The notes beneath the pieces were generated by a model. It saw only the letters and a program-made list of their open reading frames with translations, had not been told where the DNA came from and searched no databases. Positions 45,727 through 54,920 of a stretch of DNA of 64,000 nt are shown in pieces. A program made the position numbers and the translations under genes. Each line of letters opens with the position of its first letter. Position 1 is the first letter of the stretch. Source of the stretch: Auriscalpium vulgare. Its lineage: Eukaryota; Basidiomycota; Agaricomycetes; Russulales; Auriscalpiaceae. The DNA lies in assembly GCA_019915015.1 (NCBI GenBank), contig JAHBBC010000046.1:111248-175247 (forward strand), given 5' to 3'.

Positions 45727-46345
45727 CATAACCGTTGGCGACATCGAGATCGAGCTGTGTTGAAAGATGCATCGTGCCATCCGCAACCTCTCGTCCCTCA
45801 CCAACCCCTCGCGACACCCAACACATGCGGGAACTTCATCGCGTTCGCCACGGAGGGTGAGCACCTCGCATACGCGCGCGTGCGGTCAGCAAGCTGACTT
45901 CGTGCCGGCAGGCTAATACTACGCCGACGTGTTTCCACCGGGACGTCGCCTGCTGCCTGCGCCGGCCCACGCACGCGCACAGGCTCACCGCAGTACATCA
46001 TGATGCCCGACTTTTCTCCTGCAGACGGGCAACCGCACGGGCGCCGGGCGCAGCGGAAAGTTGCTCTACGCAGCCGCAGCGCGGCCAGGCTGGTTCCAAA
46101 GTGACCGTCACTGACTCAGGCTGGCGTGCGCAGAGCTGTTCGAGGACAAGGGCGCACCCGCGCCTACGCTACACGCACCGCTGGCTGGTCGTCATTGCTG
46201 GGTGAGGGCCATGCGCGCGCCGTGTGCGGATGCTATGTGCTGCAGACAGCACAGAGCAGCTGTATGGGAAGCACACGCTGTTTGGGCGATGCGTCGGCGA
46301 CACCAATATACGTTTTGTCAGCATTGGACCGACAATGACGGGAAG
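45727..46345 (+). pseudogene. captured cyclophilin (CWC27-like) gene fragment
   Basis: Frame pieces follow the order of a cyclophilin domain: VGDIEIELC, TPNTCGNFIAFATEG (the NF segment), YYADVFHRDV across a frameshift, LQTGNRTGAG (the QGGDPTGTG segment) and EQLYGKHTLFGRCVGDTN. The last piece resembles CWC27/SDCCAG10, a spliceosome-associated cyclophilin. Stops and frameshifts separate the pieces and catalytic-site segments are missing, so it cannot be functional. Three introns still seem discernible. Confidence 0.65.
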
Positions 46346-46447
46346 TCCAAGCCCTGTCAGCGCGAACGTTGAATTCTGGAACTAGATTGGGGCGCAGGTA
46401 AGGCTACGTAGGCGGTCTGCTGGATGTGCTTATTATTGTGTTCCTAG

Positions 46448-46630
46448 AACCCCGGAACCCGACGACAACCGGCGACCTCGGACGACAGCGAGGGCGAGCA
46501 GGACGAGGACGAAGACGACCGGAACAGCGACGATGACGACGAGGAAGACCGGAACAGCGACGACGAGGAGCCCCAGGGACTCGCCCTTGACGAGCAGTTG
46601 CTCGACTTGGTCGGGTTTGCGCCTCTGTAG
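46448..46630 (+). other. acidic C-terminal exon fragment
   Basis: An open frame rich in Asp/Glu (DEDEDDRNSDDDDEED repeated with RNSDD) ends ALDEQLLDLVGFAPL and TAG at 46628-46630. It looks like the last exon of a captured gene, parent unknown. A 21-bp direct repeat (agcctcgggtac, then tta.aata) with a 33-bp period follows at about 46699-46750. Confidence 0.45.
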
Positions 46631-46814
46631 CGGAACAGGCGCGCATTTGTATTATTTTGTACCCCGTAGCATTACTGTACATTGTGATACCTATGTAAAG
46701 CCTCGGGTACGTTAGAATACCTTTGTCAAAGCCTCGGGTACATTAAAATAGCATTATAAAAGATTATAACCCGCCGCGCGTATTATAGCCGCTGTAACCG
46801 GCTGTAACCGGCTG

Positions 46815-46843
46815 TGACATTTCGGCGGTTTTGCTGATGGCAC
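46815..46843 (-). repeat. right terminal inverted repeat
   Basis: Read on the minus strand it begins gtgccatcagcaaaaccg. It ends 15 bp from the thymidylate synthase stop codon. Confidence 0.7.
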
Positions 46844-46858
46844 ATAGTATACATCACG

Positions 46859-47840
46859 TCAAACGCTCATCTTCATCGCAATGCTCGGATGTGGGTTGTA
46901 CCCGTCCACGATGAAATCGTCGTACACAAAGTCGTCAATGTCCTGCACGTCCCTCCTCCAGCGCAGCTTCGGGAATGCGCGCGGCGCACGCTGCAGTTGC
47001 ACCTCCAGCGCGGCGACGTGGTCGCGGTACACGTGCGCGTCGCCGAGCTGTATGACGAGCTCGTGCGCGTCGGTGCGCGTGACTTGCGCGATCATGTGCG
47101 TGAGCAGCGCGTACGACGCGATGTTGAACGGGATGCCGAGTCCCAGGTCCGCAGAGCGCTGGTACATCAGGCAGGAGAGGCGCGGGCGCGCGGTGGGGGC
47201 GTCGGGCGGGGGCAGATGCACGTAGAACTGGCACATCATGTGGCAGGGCGGGAGCGCCATCTGCGGAATGTCTGCCACCGCGAAATCAGGAGGCGTGCTG
47301 CGATGGAAAAGGCAGCAGAGCAGACGCACCGGCGGGGTTCCACGCGCTGAGGATAATGCGCCGGTCGGTAGGGTCCTCCTTGATCTTGCGGATGACCTCG
47401 CGCAGTTGGTCGACGCCCTCGCCTGCATAGTCCTTGTCCGCGTCCACGTACTGCGCGCCAAAGTGGCGCCACTGGAAACCGTACACGGGCCCCAGGTCGC
47501 CCTCGCGGCGGTGCCCCAGCCCGCGCTTCTCCAGGAACTCCTTGGACCCGTTCCCATCCCAGATCTTCACGCCCCGCTTGGAGAGCTCCGTCGAGTCCGT
47601 CGCACCCTTGACAAACCATAGCAGCTCCTCGACGATGCCGCGAAGGAAGGTCCGTTTGGTCGTGAGGAGCGGGAGCGTCGCGTCGGCGAGGGAGAAGCGC
47701 AGGTTCGGGGGCGCGAACAGCGAGATGGTGCCCGTCCCTGTGCGGTCTGGACGCGTCTCGCCGGTGTCGAGGACTGTGCGAATGAGCTTGAGATACTGCA
47801 GCTCATCGTGAGATGTGGAGGGCACGTTTGCGTTGGTCAT
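46859..47840 (-). CDS. thymidylate synthase
   Basis: Two exons, 47840-47330 and 47271-46859, with a 58-nt intron, give 307 residues, the usual length. It converts dUMP and methylene-tetrahydrofolate to dTMP. Visible motifs are RPDRTGTGT near the N-terminus, [39 protein letters not shown], and the catalytic [12 protein letters not shown] with Cys180. Further on are [25 protein letters not shown] and the [20 protein letters not shown] end. This is the homolog of yeast CDC21. The promoter has two MCB (ACGCGT) repeats, fitting the S-phase control known for this gene. A mobile element ends 15 bp past the stop, so the native 3' region is probably displaced. Confidence 0.97.
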
Positions 47841-47998
47841 CGTGGTTGGAAAGAAGGTGAATAGTACTCGACGCGACGCGTTTTATGTGTACTCGACGCG
47901 ACGCGTTACATAAACCGCGTATATTATGTAATATACACGGTGATCTCGTTCGACAATATTTCTGCGGTGCTGCGGACGCATCATCAACGCACACGGCC
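47841..47998. promoter_or_regulatory. 158-bp divergent promoter with two MCB repeats
   Basis: The whole space between two divergent start codons. An 18-bp unit (tactcgacgcgacgcgtt) occurs at 47865-47882 and 47890-47907, each holding ACGCGT, the MluI cell cycle box recognised by MBF-type factors (Mbp1/Swi6 in yeast). A perfect palindrome, gtatattatgtaatatac, lies at 47919-47936 between the MCB pair and the desaturase start. MCB control of thymidylate synthase is established in yeast. Shared use by the desaturase is inference. Confidence 0.8.
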
Positions 47999-49616
47999 AT
48001 GGCGCCATCCCCAAACATCCCGGACGAAGTTGGTGGGTGTCAGTCTACTCTGCAGTGATTTCTCTGACCTGATGGTCCGTCAGATTTCAGCCTGTACGGC
48101 GGTGCTGAATCTCTGGTGGAGGGCAGGAAGCCTGGCAACGCCGGTCGGACACGACGGACGCACATCGTGAATCCTACCAATGCCGCGGGCGTGTATGACA
48201 AGCCGCCCCAGGACCCGTCCGACTTCCTGTGGCTCATGACGGAGGAGCCGCATCGTTCCCGGAGGAAGGTTATTATGAAGGCACATCCTGAGGTGCGTGC
48301 ATGTCATTTCGAAGCGGTTGTGAAACTGGGGGTCTGCGCAGTGTTTCTCTGTGCTGCACAGAAGCTTTTTTGGGCATCAGTCTCGCGAACGCTTCGCACA
48401 GCAGATGATTTCGTGCCCATGTCTGCAGCTCAGCCCGCGACCATCTCTGCGAGTACACCATTACTAACCTTCATTAGGTGACAAAACTCATGGGCCATGA
48501 GCCACTGACAAAATACGTTGCGGTATCCGTTGTTCTCCTGCAGTTGACGACCGCGTATCTGCTGCGCCATACGCACCCAATATCCTGGAAGTTTCTCATG
48601 GCGGCCTACGTGATTGGTGGCACTGCAAATCATAACCTCTTTCTCGCCATTCACGAGATCACCCACAATCTTGCCTTCAAGGGCGTCAAGGCGAACAAAG
48701 CGCTCGCGATTGTCGCCAATCTGCCCATCGGCGTTCCGTATGCAGTGACGTTCAAGGTGGGAGCGATGCTCTATGTAAATTCGGAATGTACTGATCACCT
48801 GCGCTACTAGGGATATCATATGGAACATCATAAGTACCTGGGGGAGGATGGTGTGGATACAGATCTCCCGACGCGGTTTGAGCTTTTGTGCCTCAACAAT
48901 GTCCTTGGGAAGGTGTTCTTTTGGTGCGCCTCCCGACATACCCCCGCTTCTTGATAGTCATCTGATGTTACCTGTAGCACGTTCCAAATTCTCTTCTACG
49001 CCCTCCGCCCAGGCTTTGTGCGCGCCCAGAAGCAGTCGTACTGGCACTTCGTCAGCATAGCCGTTCAGCTGTGCTTCGACTTCATCCTCTTAGCATACGT
49101 CCCGGGCGGCAAGCGCATGCTCATATACCTCATCATGTCGAGCTTCTGGGCCGGCAGCTTGCACCCGCTGGCCGGGCATTTCATCGCCGAGCACTACCTT
49201 TGGGACGGGCTCGAGCAAGAGACGTACTCGTACTACGGCTGGCTGAATATTTTCGCCTACAATGTGCGTACTCTCTGTTTGCCTCGCGCCATCGCTCACG
49301 TCGGTTGTCACAGGTCGGATATCACAACGAGCACCACGACTTCCCTTCGGTGCCTTGGACGCGATTGCCTGCTCTGAGGGCCTTGGCGCCTGAGGTCTAT
49401 GACACGATCCCCTCGCACCCATCGTGGCCGATGATCACGATCAACTTCATCCGGGACAGTGAGGTTGGAATCTTCGCGCGCGTGAAGCGTCTGTCGCGGG
49501 AGGCACGGGCAGCGCTACCCAAGATTGAGCTGGATGGTGGGGCAGCAGACGAGGATGCGCGAACGAGTGGAAGCGAGGCTGAAATGAAGGAGGACGGGGC
49601 GAGGCGAAGAAAGTAG
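47999..49616 (+). CDS. sphingolipid delta(4)-desaturase
   Basis: Six exons (47999-48032, 48084-48292, 48478-48756, 48811-48923, 48978-49263, 49314-49616) give 407 residues. The second intron is unusually long (185 nt). The enzyme introduces the delta-4 double bond of ceramide in the ER membrane. An N-terminal [15 protein letters not shown] precedes the membrane part. The three histidine boxes of the di-iron site are HEITHN (140-145), HMEHH (177-181) and HNEHH (311-315), with long hydrophobic segments between boxes. The Lys/Arg/Glu-rich C-terminus (ARRRK) lies in the cytosol. Length and box spacing fit the DES1 family. It is divergent from thymidylate synthase across 158 bp. Confidence 0.94.
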
Positions 49617-50221
49617 ACCTGTAAGAGATAATTAACTGCATTATTTATCGACACTACTTACTTTGAGATCATGAAAGACTTCCGTTGTGGCTCTTTTCCG
49701 TCCTTATTAGAGCTGGCGCGCAATTTTCGGAACAAAACGATTGACTTCTGTGGGTATGTAAGGTCAGCCACGAAGAAGTACTACAATTATCGCGATCTGC
49801 TCGCGCTTCTTATCTGCCATTCAGCGACTCAATTGTACAGAGATGTCTCGGCTCTCACCGCCGCGCCGGACGTGCAACGCGCAACTCCGGCATAGGATCA
49901 CACAGTGATGAGCCTGTGCTCACACAGGTTAGGAAGATGCCAATGGAGGGCGCTGGGCGCATGTAGACACGATCCTGATTTGGCTTGTTCTGATCATGGC
50001 AGACTCTCCGTTCAATAAATGTCGCAGTGCTAGACGACATCTACGAGGCTTCACCAGGATACTAGTCGTTTCTATATCTTCAGAATGTTGTCTTGATTTT
50101 CTTTTCCGGGCCACTGCAATTGCCTGATGCCTCGCCTTGCGTCACGTGATGGAGACGGCCATGACAGACGCTGAGGCGGCAGATCGTAGCCCTCCGCCTC
50201 ATGTTGCACTTTGCCTCCACC
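49617..50221. other. intergenic, nothing recognised
   Basis: About 600 bp between the desaturase stop and the next start. No feature beyond expected 3' and promoter sequence. Confidence 0.3.
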
Positions 50222-51779
50222 ATGCCCTATCCCACCGCACGGCCAGTTCCAAAGAGAATCGACAGCGTCAACGCCGTAAAAAATGCGCAGTTCTTCACCA
50301 GTATCGACGAAGAGCTCCGCGACGCCAAGCGCGTACAGCGCCAGGGCCAGGAGGAGGATCTGCGTGAAGCCCTTAGTCGCATCATGGCCCGCCTCGAGGA
50401 AGTGGTGAGCAGCTCCATCGTCTCTTCAACGCCTACGATCCCCTAACGCCCACCCACAGTGCTCTATGCTCAGAGCATCATACCAATCCAATGCCGATCT
50501 CGAGACGTCGCATACGCTCGCGCAGTCCAATCTGAAGCTCGCGCTCGCGAACAATGAGATGCTGGAGGACGCGCTCAAGCACAACTCGACCGCGAAGGAT
50601 GTTGGCTGGCGGCGATCCTCGCGCGACACCGGTCCGATGATGGCCCCGCCCACGGGCACCCCGCGGGAGAGCCTCGATGGGGCGGATGCTCGCCCGCGCA
50701 GCAGTTCCGACGTGCACGTACATACGAGCGCGTACCCACACTCTCCAGACCTCGATAGCGCGCCATCAAGCAGCGTCGGGTCGCCTGTTGCGCAACAGAG
50801 CGAGTCACGCTTCTTCCGCTTTGGCTTCTCGAGCGGGCGCTCCACCCCGACGCAACCACACACTGGTCTTCCTGCGCAGAAAAGCACGTTCAACGGTGTA
50901 CGCGCATCTTTGCCTTCGGGCGCGACGGGTCCCCTGACGAGCGCGTCCTTGCCTTCGCTCGTGCCGACGTCTGCGGAGCAGGTGCGCGAGCTGGAGGAGC
51001 TGCGCGCGAGTCTGGATGCGGAGAAGCGCAAGCGGGAGAAGCTGGCCGGAGAGAAACAGTCGCTGGAGGGCGAGCTTGAGAGCCTCAGTCAGGCGCTTTT
51101 CGAGGAGGTACGCAACATATCTGACCTGAAGATCCTCACGTTACTGAGACTGGGTTATGTACAGGCGAACAAAATGGTTGCACAGGAGCGTATGAAGCGC
51201 GCAGAAGCGGAGGAGGAGCTCCGCGAGGCGCGTCTGGAGAAGGAAGCGTTACGATCTGCTCTTCGTCTCATTGAAGACGAGCGCATGCGCGCCGTCGAGA
51301 GCCACACACAAGACATCGCGCGCTTTACAGATAAACAGGCCACGCACTCGCGATCGTCCTCACGCACTGCTCTCAAATCACCGCCCATGTCGCCTCCGCC
51401 GTCCGCATCCTCGTCTTCCTCGCTTCCCTCCGAAGCCACGCCCACATTGTCGTTGTCAACGTTGGCCAACGGCGACGGCGACACCTCCCCCGCTCCCGCC
51501 TCCCCGGCCCCACTGTATGTACCGCCGCCGGCGCCTCTCGACGACCCAACACCGCGCAACAGATCCCCGCAGCCCCTCCCGCATCCACATCGGCCAACAC
51601 CACTGCGTCCGACCAAGCCCCCAGCCCCGCCGCCACCGTCCGCCGCTGATGGCTACGCCGACTCGCCCTGGGGCCGCCGCCCCTCCGACGAGGAAGTAGC
51701 GCCGTCATCATCCTCGATGCTGCGGCCGACGGTGTTTACACCGCCGCCGGAAGACGACATGATCTCTCCATGGAGTTGA
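50222..51779 (+). CDS. Sec2-type Rab guanine-nucleotide exchange factor
   Basis: Three exons (50222-50404, 50460-51107, 51165-51779) give 481 residues. Introns are 55 and 57 nt. A first coiled coil (SIDEELRDAKRVQRQGQEED through NNEMLEDALK) is followed by a Ser/Pro-rich linker. The hallmark helix then reads LSQALFEEANKMVAQER, interrupted by the second intron between FEE and ANKMV. This is the Sec2/Rabin8 signature that binds and opens the Rab GTPase (Sec4/Rab8) on secretory vesicles. The C-terminal 130 residues are Pro/Ser-rich and disordered. The ATG at 50222 was chosen as the first in frame with a coherent coiled coil. Not part of any visible cluster. Confidence 0.85.
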
Positions 51780-52170
51780 AGGCTCGACGCGCCGGTCGAC
51801 GACCCTGGTTCCGATGTATACCTCGTGGGGAAGCCGACGCAGTGCAGCTATCTTGTCATGACATCACTACTAACTGCTATTACACATCTTCCTGCTGTCT
51901 TTTTTCAATTTCTGCGTGTGCTCTGTAGCGGACAGGTCATGAGTGGGAATATCTGCGTTCCCAGAGGCGCGCTTGCGGTCTCCGTGGGCTGAGGCATCCC
52001 AAGCTGTGCCAATCGATTACCGGGTGGACTTCACGGACGGCGGCAACGTTGTGAACAGAAAACTAAACGACTCTATGTAGAGTCTACCGGCGAGGCGGCC
52101 CGAGGTCGCGCACAGCCACTGGCATGCGCGCCTGGCGCGTTGTCGGCGCTTGAGCTTCCTGCCTCCTACC
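51780..52170. other. intergenic, nothing recognised
   Basis: About 390 bp between the Sec2-type gene and the F-box gene. No supported feature. Confidence 0.3.
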
Positions 52171-54807
52171 ATGACTATGCCCAGGACGACCCGCAGCAAA
52201 ACAAAGGGTGCGTCACAGTCAGGCCACCAAGCGGTGGTGAAGCATACATCAAGCGATGACAGTAAGTACTGCGAGTCTGCGAGAAGATTCGCGCCCTCAC
52301 TGAGTTTGAGAAGGTCTGCCAACCGCGGCAGAATCAAAGCAATGCATGGACAGTAGCCAGGGGAGGCGGTCAAAGAAGAGCAAGTCTTCGACCGCTGCTT
52401 CGTCTCTTCGCCGGAAGGGTCGATTAAGCTTACTTCCTTCTATGCCTCTTGACATACTATACGAAGTACGCTCCTCAGTAGACCACCTCGGCAATCGTGA
52501 ATACTGATCGCTTTAAACTTTTGAACAGATCTTTGGGTACCTCCCACCTTCTGACTTGATTCAGCTCTCGCGCGTTACCCGAGGGTTTCGGAAGGTCCTG
52601 TTGTCGCGGCAGTCTCTGACGCTATGGAGAGCTTCGTACCGACTAGTGGTCGACACGCCACCTCCGCCGTGCCCAGAAGATGTTTCAGAGCCAGCCTGGG
52701 CGCACCTCCTCTTTGGCGGCCCTTACTGTCACGTGGGTCTATGCTCAGCTCCCGTTTACGCGGAACTCAGATGACTCTCTCCAGTCGTGTGGCACGAAAC
52801 CAGTGAATAAGATCCTGTTCATCTACCGTCGTCGGGCCTGCCAGTCCTGCATGGAGCAACAGTGAGTTGCAGACTAGCCATATTGCTCCAATTTTGGAAG
52901 AGCGACAATGTCATTCAGTTTGGTTGCTGCTCATAATCTCCGCTCGCGCTTTCGAGTACGTCTAGCGGACATCGATATGGTACCGTATTGGCAAGGTAGG
53001 ACTATATGCCAACCCGCTGCTTCCTAGCTAATGTTTCATTGTAGATAAAACCGCAAAGCAATATAGCTATCTATGTTTCTGGTGGGATGACGACGTATTG
53101 GCACTTCGCCGTGACCTCGAAGCTCTTCTGGAAAGGCATGGCAGCGAGGAATCGGCGGCGTACCTGGAAGAACTAGAAAAAATGCGAAGCGAAAAGGAAG
53201 CAATTGCGAAGCGCAAGATGCAGGTTAGTCTCGCCTCTCCTCGCGTGTCGGACCCATTCGACACTTCCACCACAGCACAGTCGGGAATGTCAGAAATGGG
53301 AGGACAATAGAGTGCAGGAACGCGCTCGCGCACTTGCTCAAATCAAGATGAAGCGGATGGAAGGGTACACGTTACATTCAACTCTGCCAGCTCTGTCACG
53401 GCTGAACTGTTTACTCAGGATAAAATCTCGCTTTATGGCCCTTGGCTATTCCGAAATCGACGTTGACTCAATACATAGACACCCTGAAGTAAATATTTCG
53501 AAATTGTTGACGGACAGAGGTAAGCAGTGATCTATCTTATGGCGCATAATTCTCACCATAGCTCGATACGCAGTATGGAAGCGCATTCTCCCTATCCTGC
53601 GAATCGAAGTTGAGAAGGCCCATGCTGAGCGACTTGATAAAGAGCGCGCGGCCCGGCGGTCCCAGAGGGAAAGGCACATCGAACGTGCTTGGATCGACCA
53701 CTTGCGTGGGCGACCTCCTCGCTTCGCTGCCCTTGCCCCTCCTCACTACGATTCCATCTCTTGGCCGACACTCTGCGAGCTCATCGAACACGATGGGTCA
53801 GTCACTCCAGACTTCGAGGACCGAGTCAATACTGCCTTTCAAGAACTTGGACCCGCACTTCAGGAAACCGTGAGGAAGAAGGCTCAACACCTCGTTTCCC
53901 TCCTTCCTCAAGATAACGACTCCCCGGATACCCTTATGTCTCAGGTGTTAACGCTCGAACAGCTGCAGAGCCCCGACTTCTTCTCCAAAGCGTCGTCAGG
54001 GCTCGGCTTAGCTTCCTCGTACTTTGCGTGCGGCTCGCATCCAGACAATGCTCTGAACAAATTCCACGGGTTTGGCATGCTCGCACACTACTGTGGCGCA
54101 TACGAGCCACACTTTTGTGAGACTAAGCGAAATGTTGTCCTTCAACTCCTGGAATCGTTGCGAATGGAGCCGGCGAGCACGACCGCACTTGACTTGGACC
54201 GTGTGGACGCACGGTTCGTCTGCATGACATGCGACGCTCAGGACTACTGGGTAGACGGCGGGATGATCACAGCTAGGCAACCGCTGGTATGGCGCGCTTG
54301 TGTAAGTCCGTTTTGCGATTGTCATTGAAACGAGTCCTGCGCTTAGGATCCGTATCGTCTCAGGTTAGACATGACAATGCAGCGCATCAAGGCCATGCCC
54401 GATTCCAACTACTCGACACGACTCAAACGACGTTGGTCAAGACGCGCGAGTACTACGCATCGCGTATTTGGGGCTGTGGACACTGTAATGTGCGCCAGGA
54501 GCCGAGCGCGTTTACATGGCCCGTGCTATGGTACAACAGAGCCAATATGAACGAACATCTCTTGGCAGAGTACGTGCGGATCCCGTACTTGGACTTGCTG
54601 CTGTCGTTGACAAAGTATCACAGGCACGGAATTTCAGAAGCAATGCAGGGAACCGACTTCTTCGCCGACCCACGCGCAACCTCAGACTCTGTGGGCGGCT
54701 ACATAATAACAGATCCCCCGAGGCTGGATTTTCAAGCGCGACCTAGAATTATGGCACGGACGCTCACAATTTATTCTTTCTCCGAGCATATCGAGCGTTT
54801 TGATTGA
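52171..54807 (+). CDS. F-box protein, member A of a convergent paralog pair
   Basis: Ten exons (52171-52261, 52332-52465, 52529-52732, 52785-52861, 52919-52995, 53045-53223, 53294-53364, 53419-53519, 53562-54301, 54364-54807) give 705 residues. A basic N-terminus (TTRSKTKG) leads to a typical basidiomycete F-box: LLPSMPLDILYEIFGYLPPSDL, LSRVTRGFRKVLLSR, LWRASY. Next come a WAHLLFGG segment and a CHSCG/RRACQSC cysteine pair that may bind zinc. A charged coiled coil (LEEL.KMRSEKEAIAKRKMQ) and a long helical part with conserved ICMDC/VCMTC and WGCGHCN cysteines follow. F-box proteins act as substrate adaptors in SCF ubiquitin ligases; the substrate is unknown. The intron at 53520-53561 is only 42 nt. 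Confidence 0.85.
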
Positions 54808-54920
54808 TTCTTCACGAACAACAAACTGCTGATGCTTATGATGACGTATTGTATGTACAGATAGTGTACATACCGTTGTCCAAATGAGGCACAAAGATGA
54901 AATGTATCCTGCTCTGGCTG

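Larger units (their letters stand above)
41333..46843. mobile_element. TIR-bounded non-autonomous transposon carrying gene fragments
   Basis: The left end gtgccatcagcaaaatcg and the inverted right end (17 of 18 bases match) bound 5.5 kb, and the match continues as [ccg]aaat with one 3-base gap. Subterminal AT-rich motifs recur at both ends: gcattata followed by gattataa at 41366-41387 and 46751-46770, and attatagccg near both ends. No transposase was recognised. Inside are an ankyrin-MYND fragment, a cyclophilin fragment, an acidic C-terminal exon and other spliced-looking pieces. This is the layout of Pack-type (gene-capturing) DNA transposons. The superfamily cannot be told from the sequence. 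The 9-bp word acatcacgt occurs outside both ends (41247-41255 and 46851-46859), but 77 bp from the left end, so a target-site duplication is not established. Confidence 0.65.
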
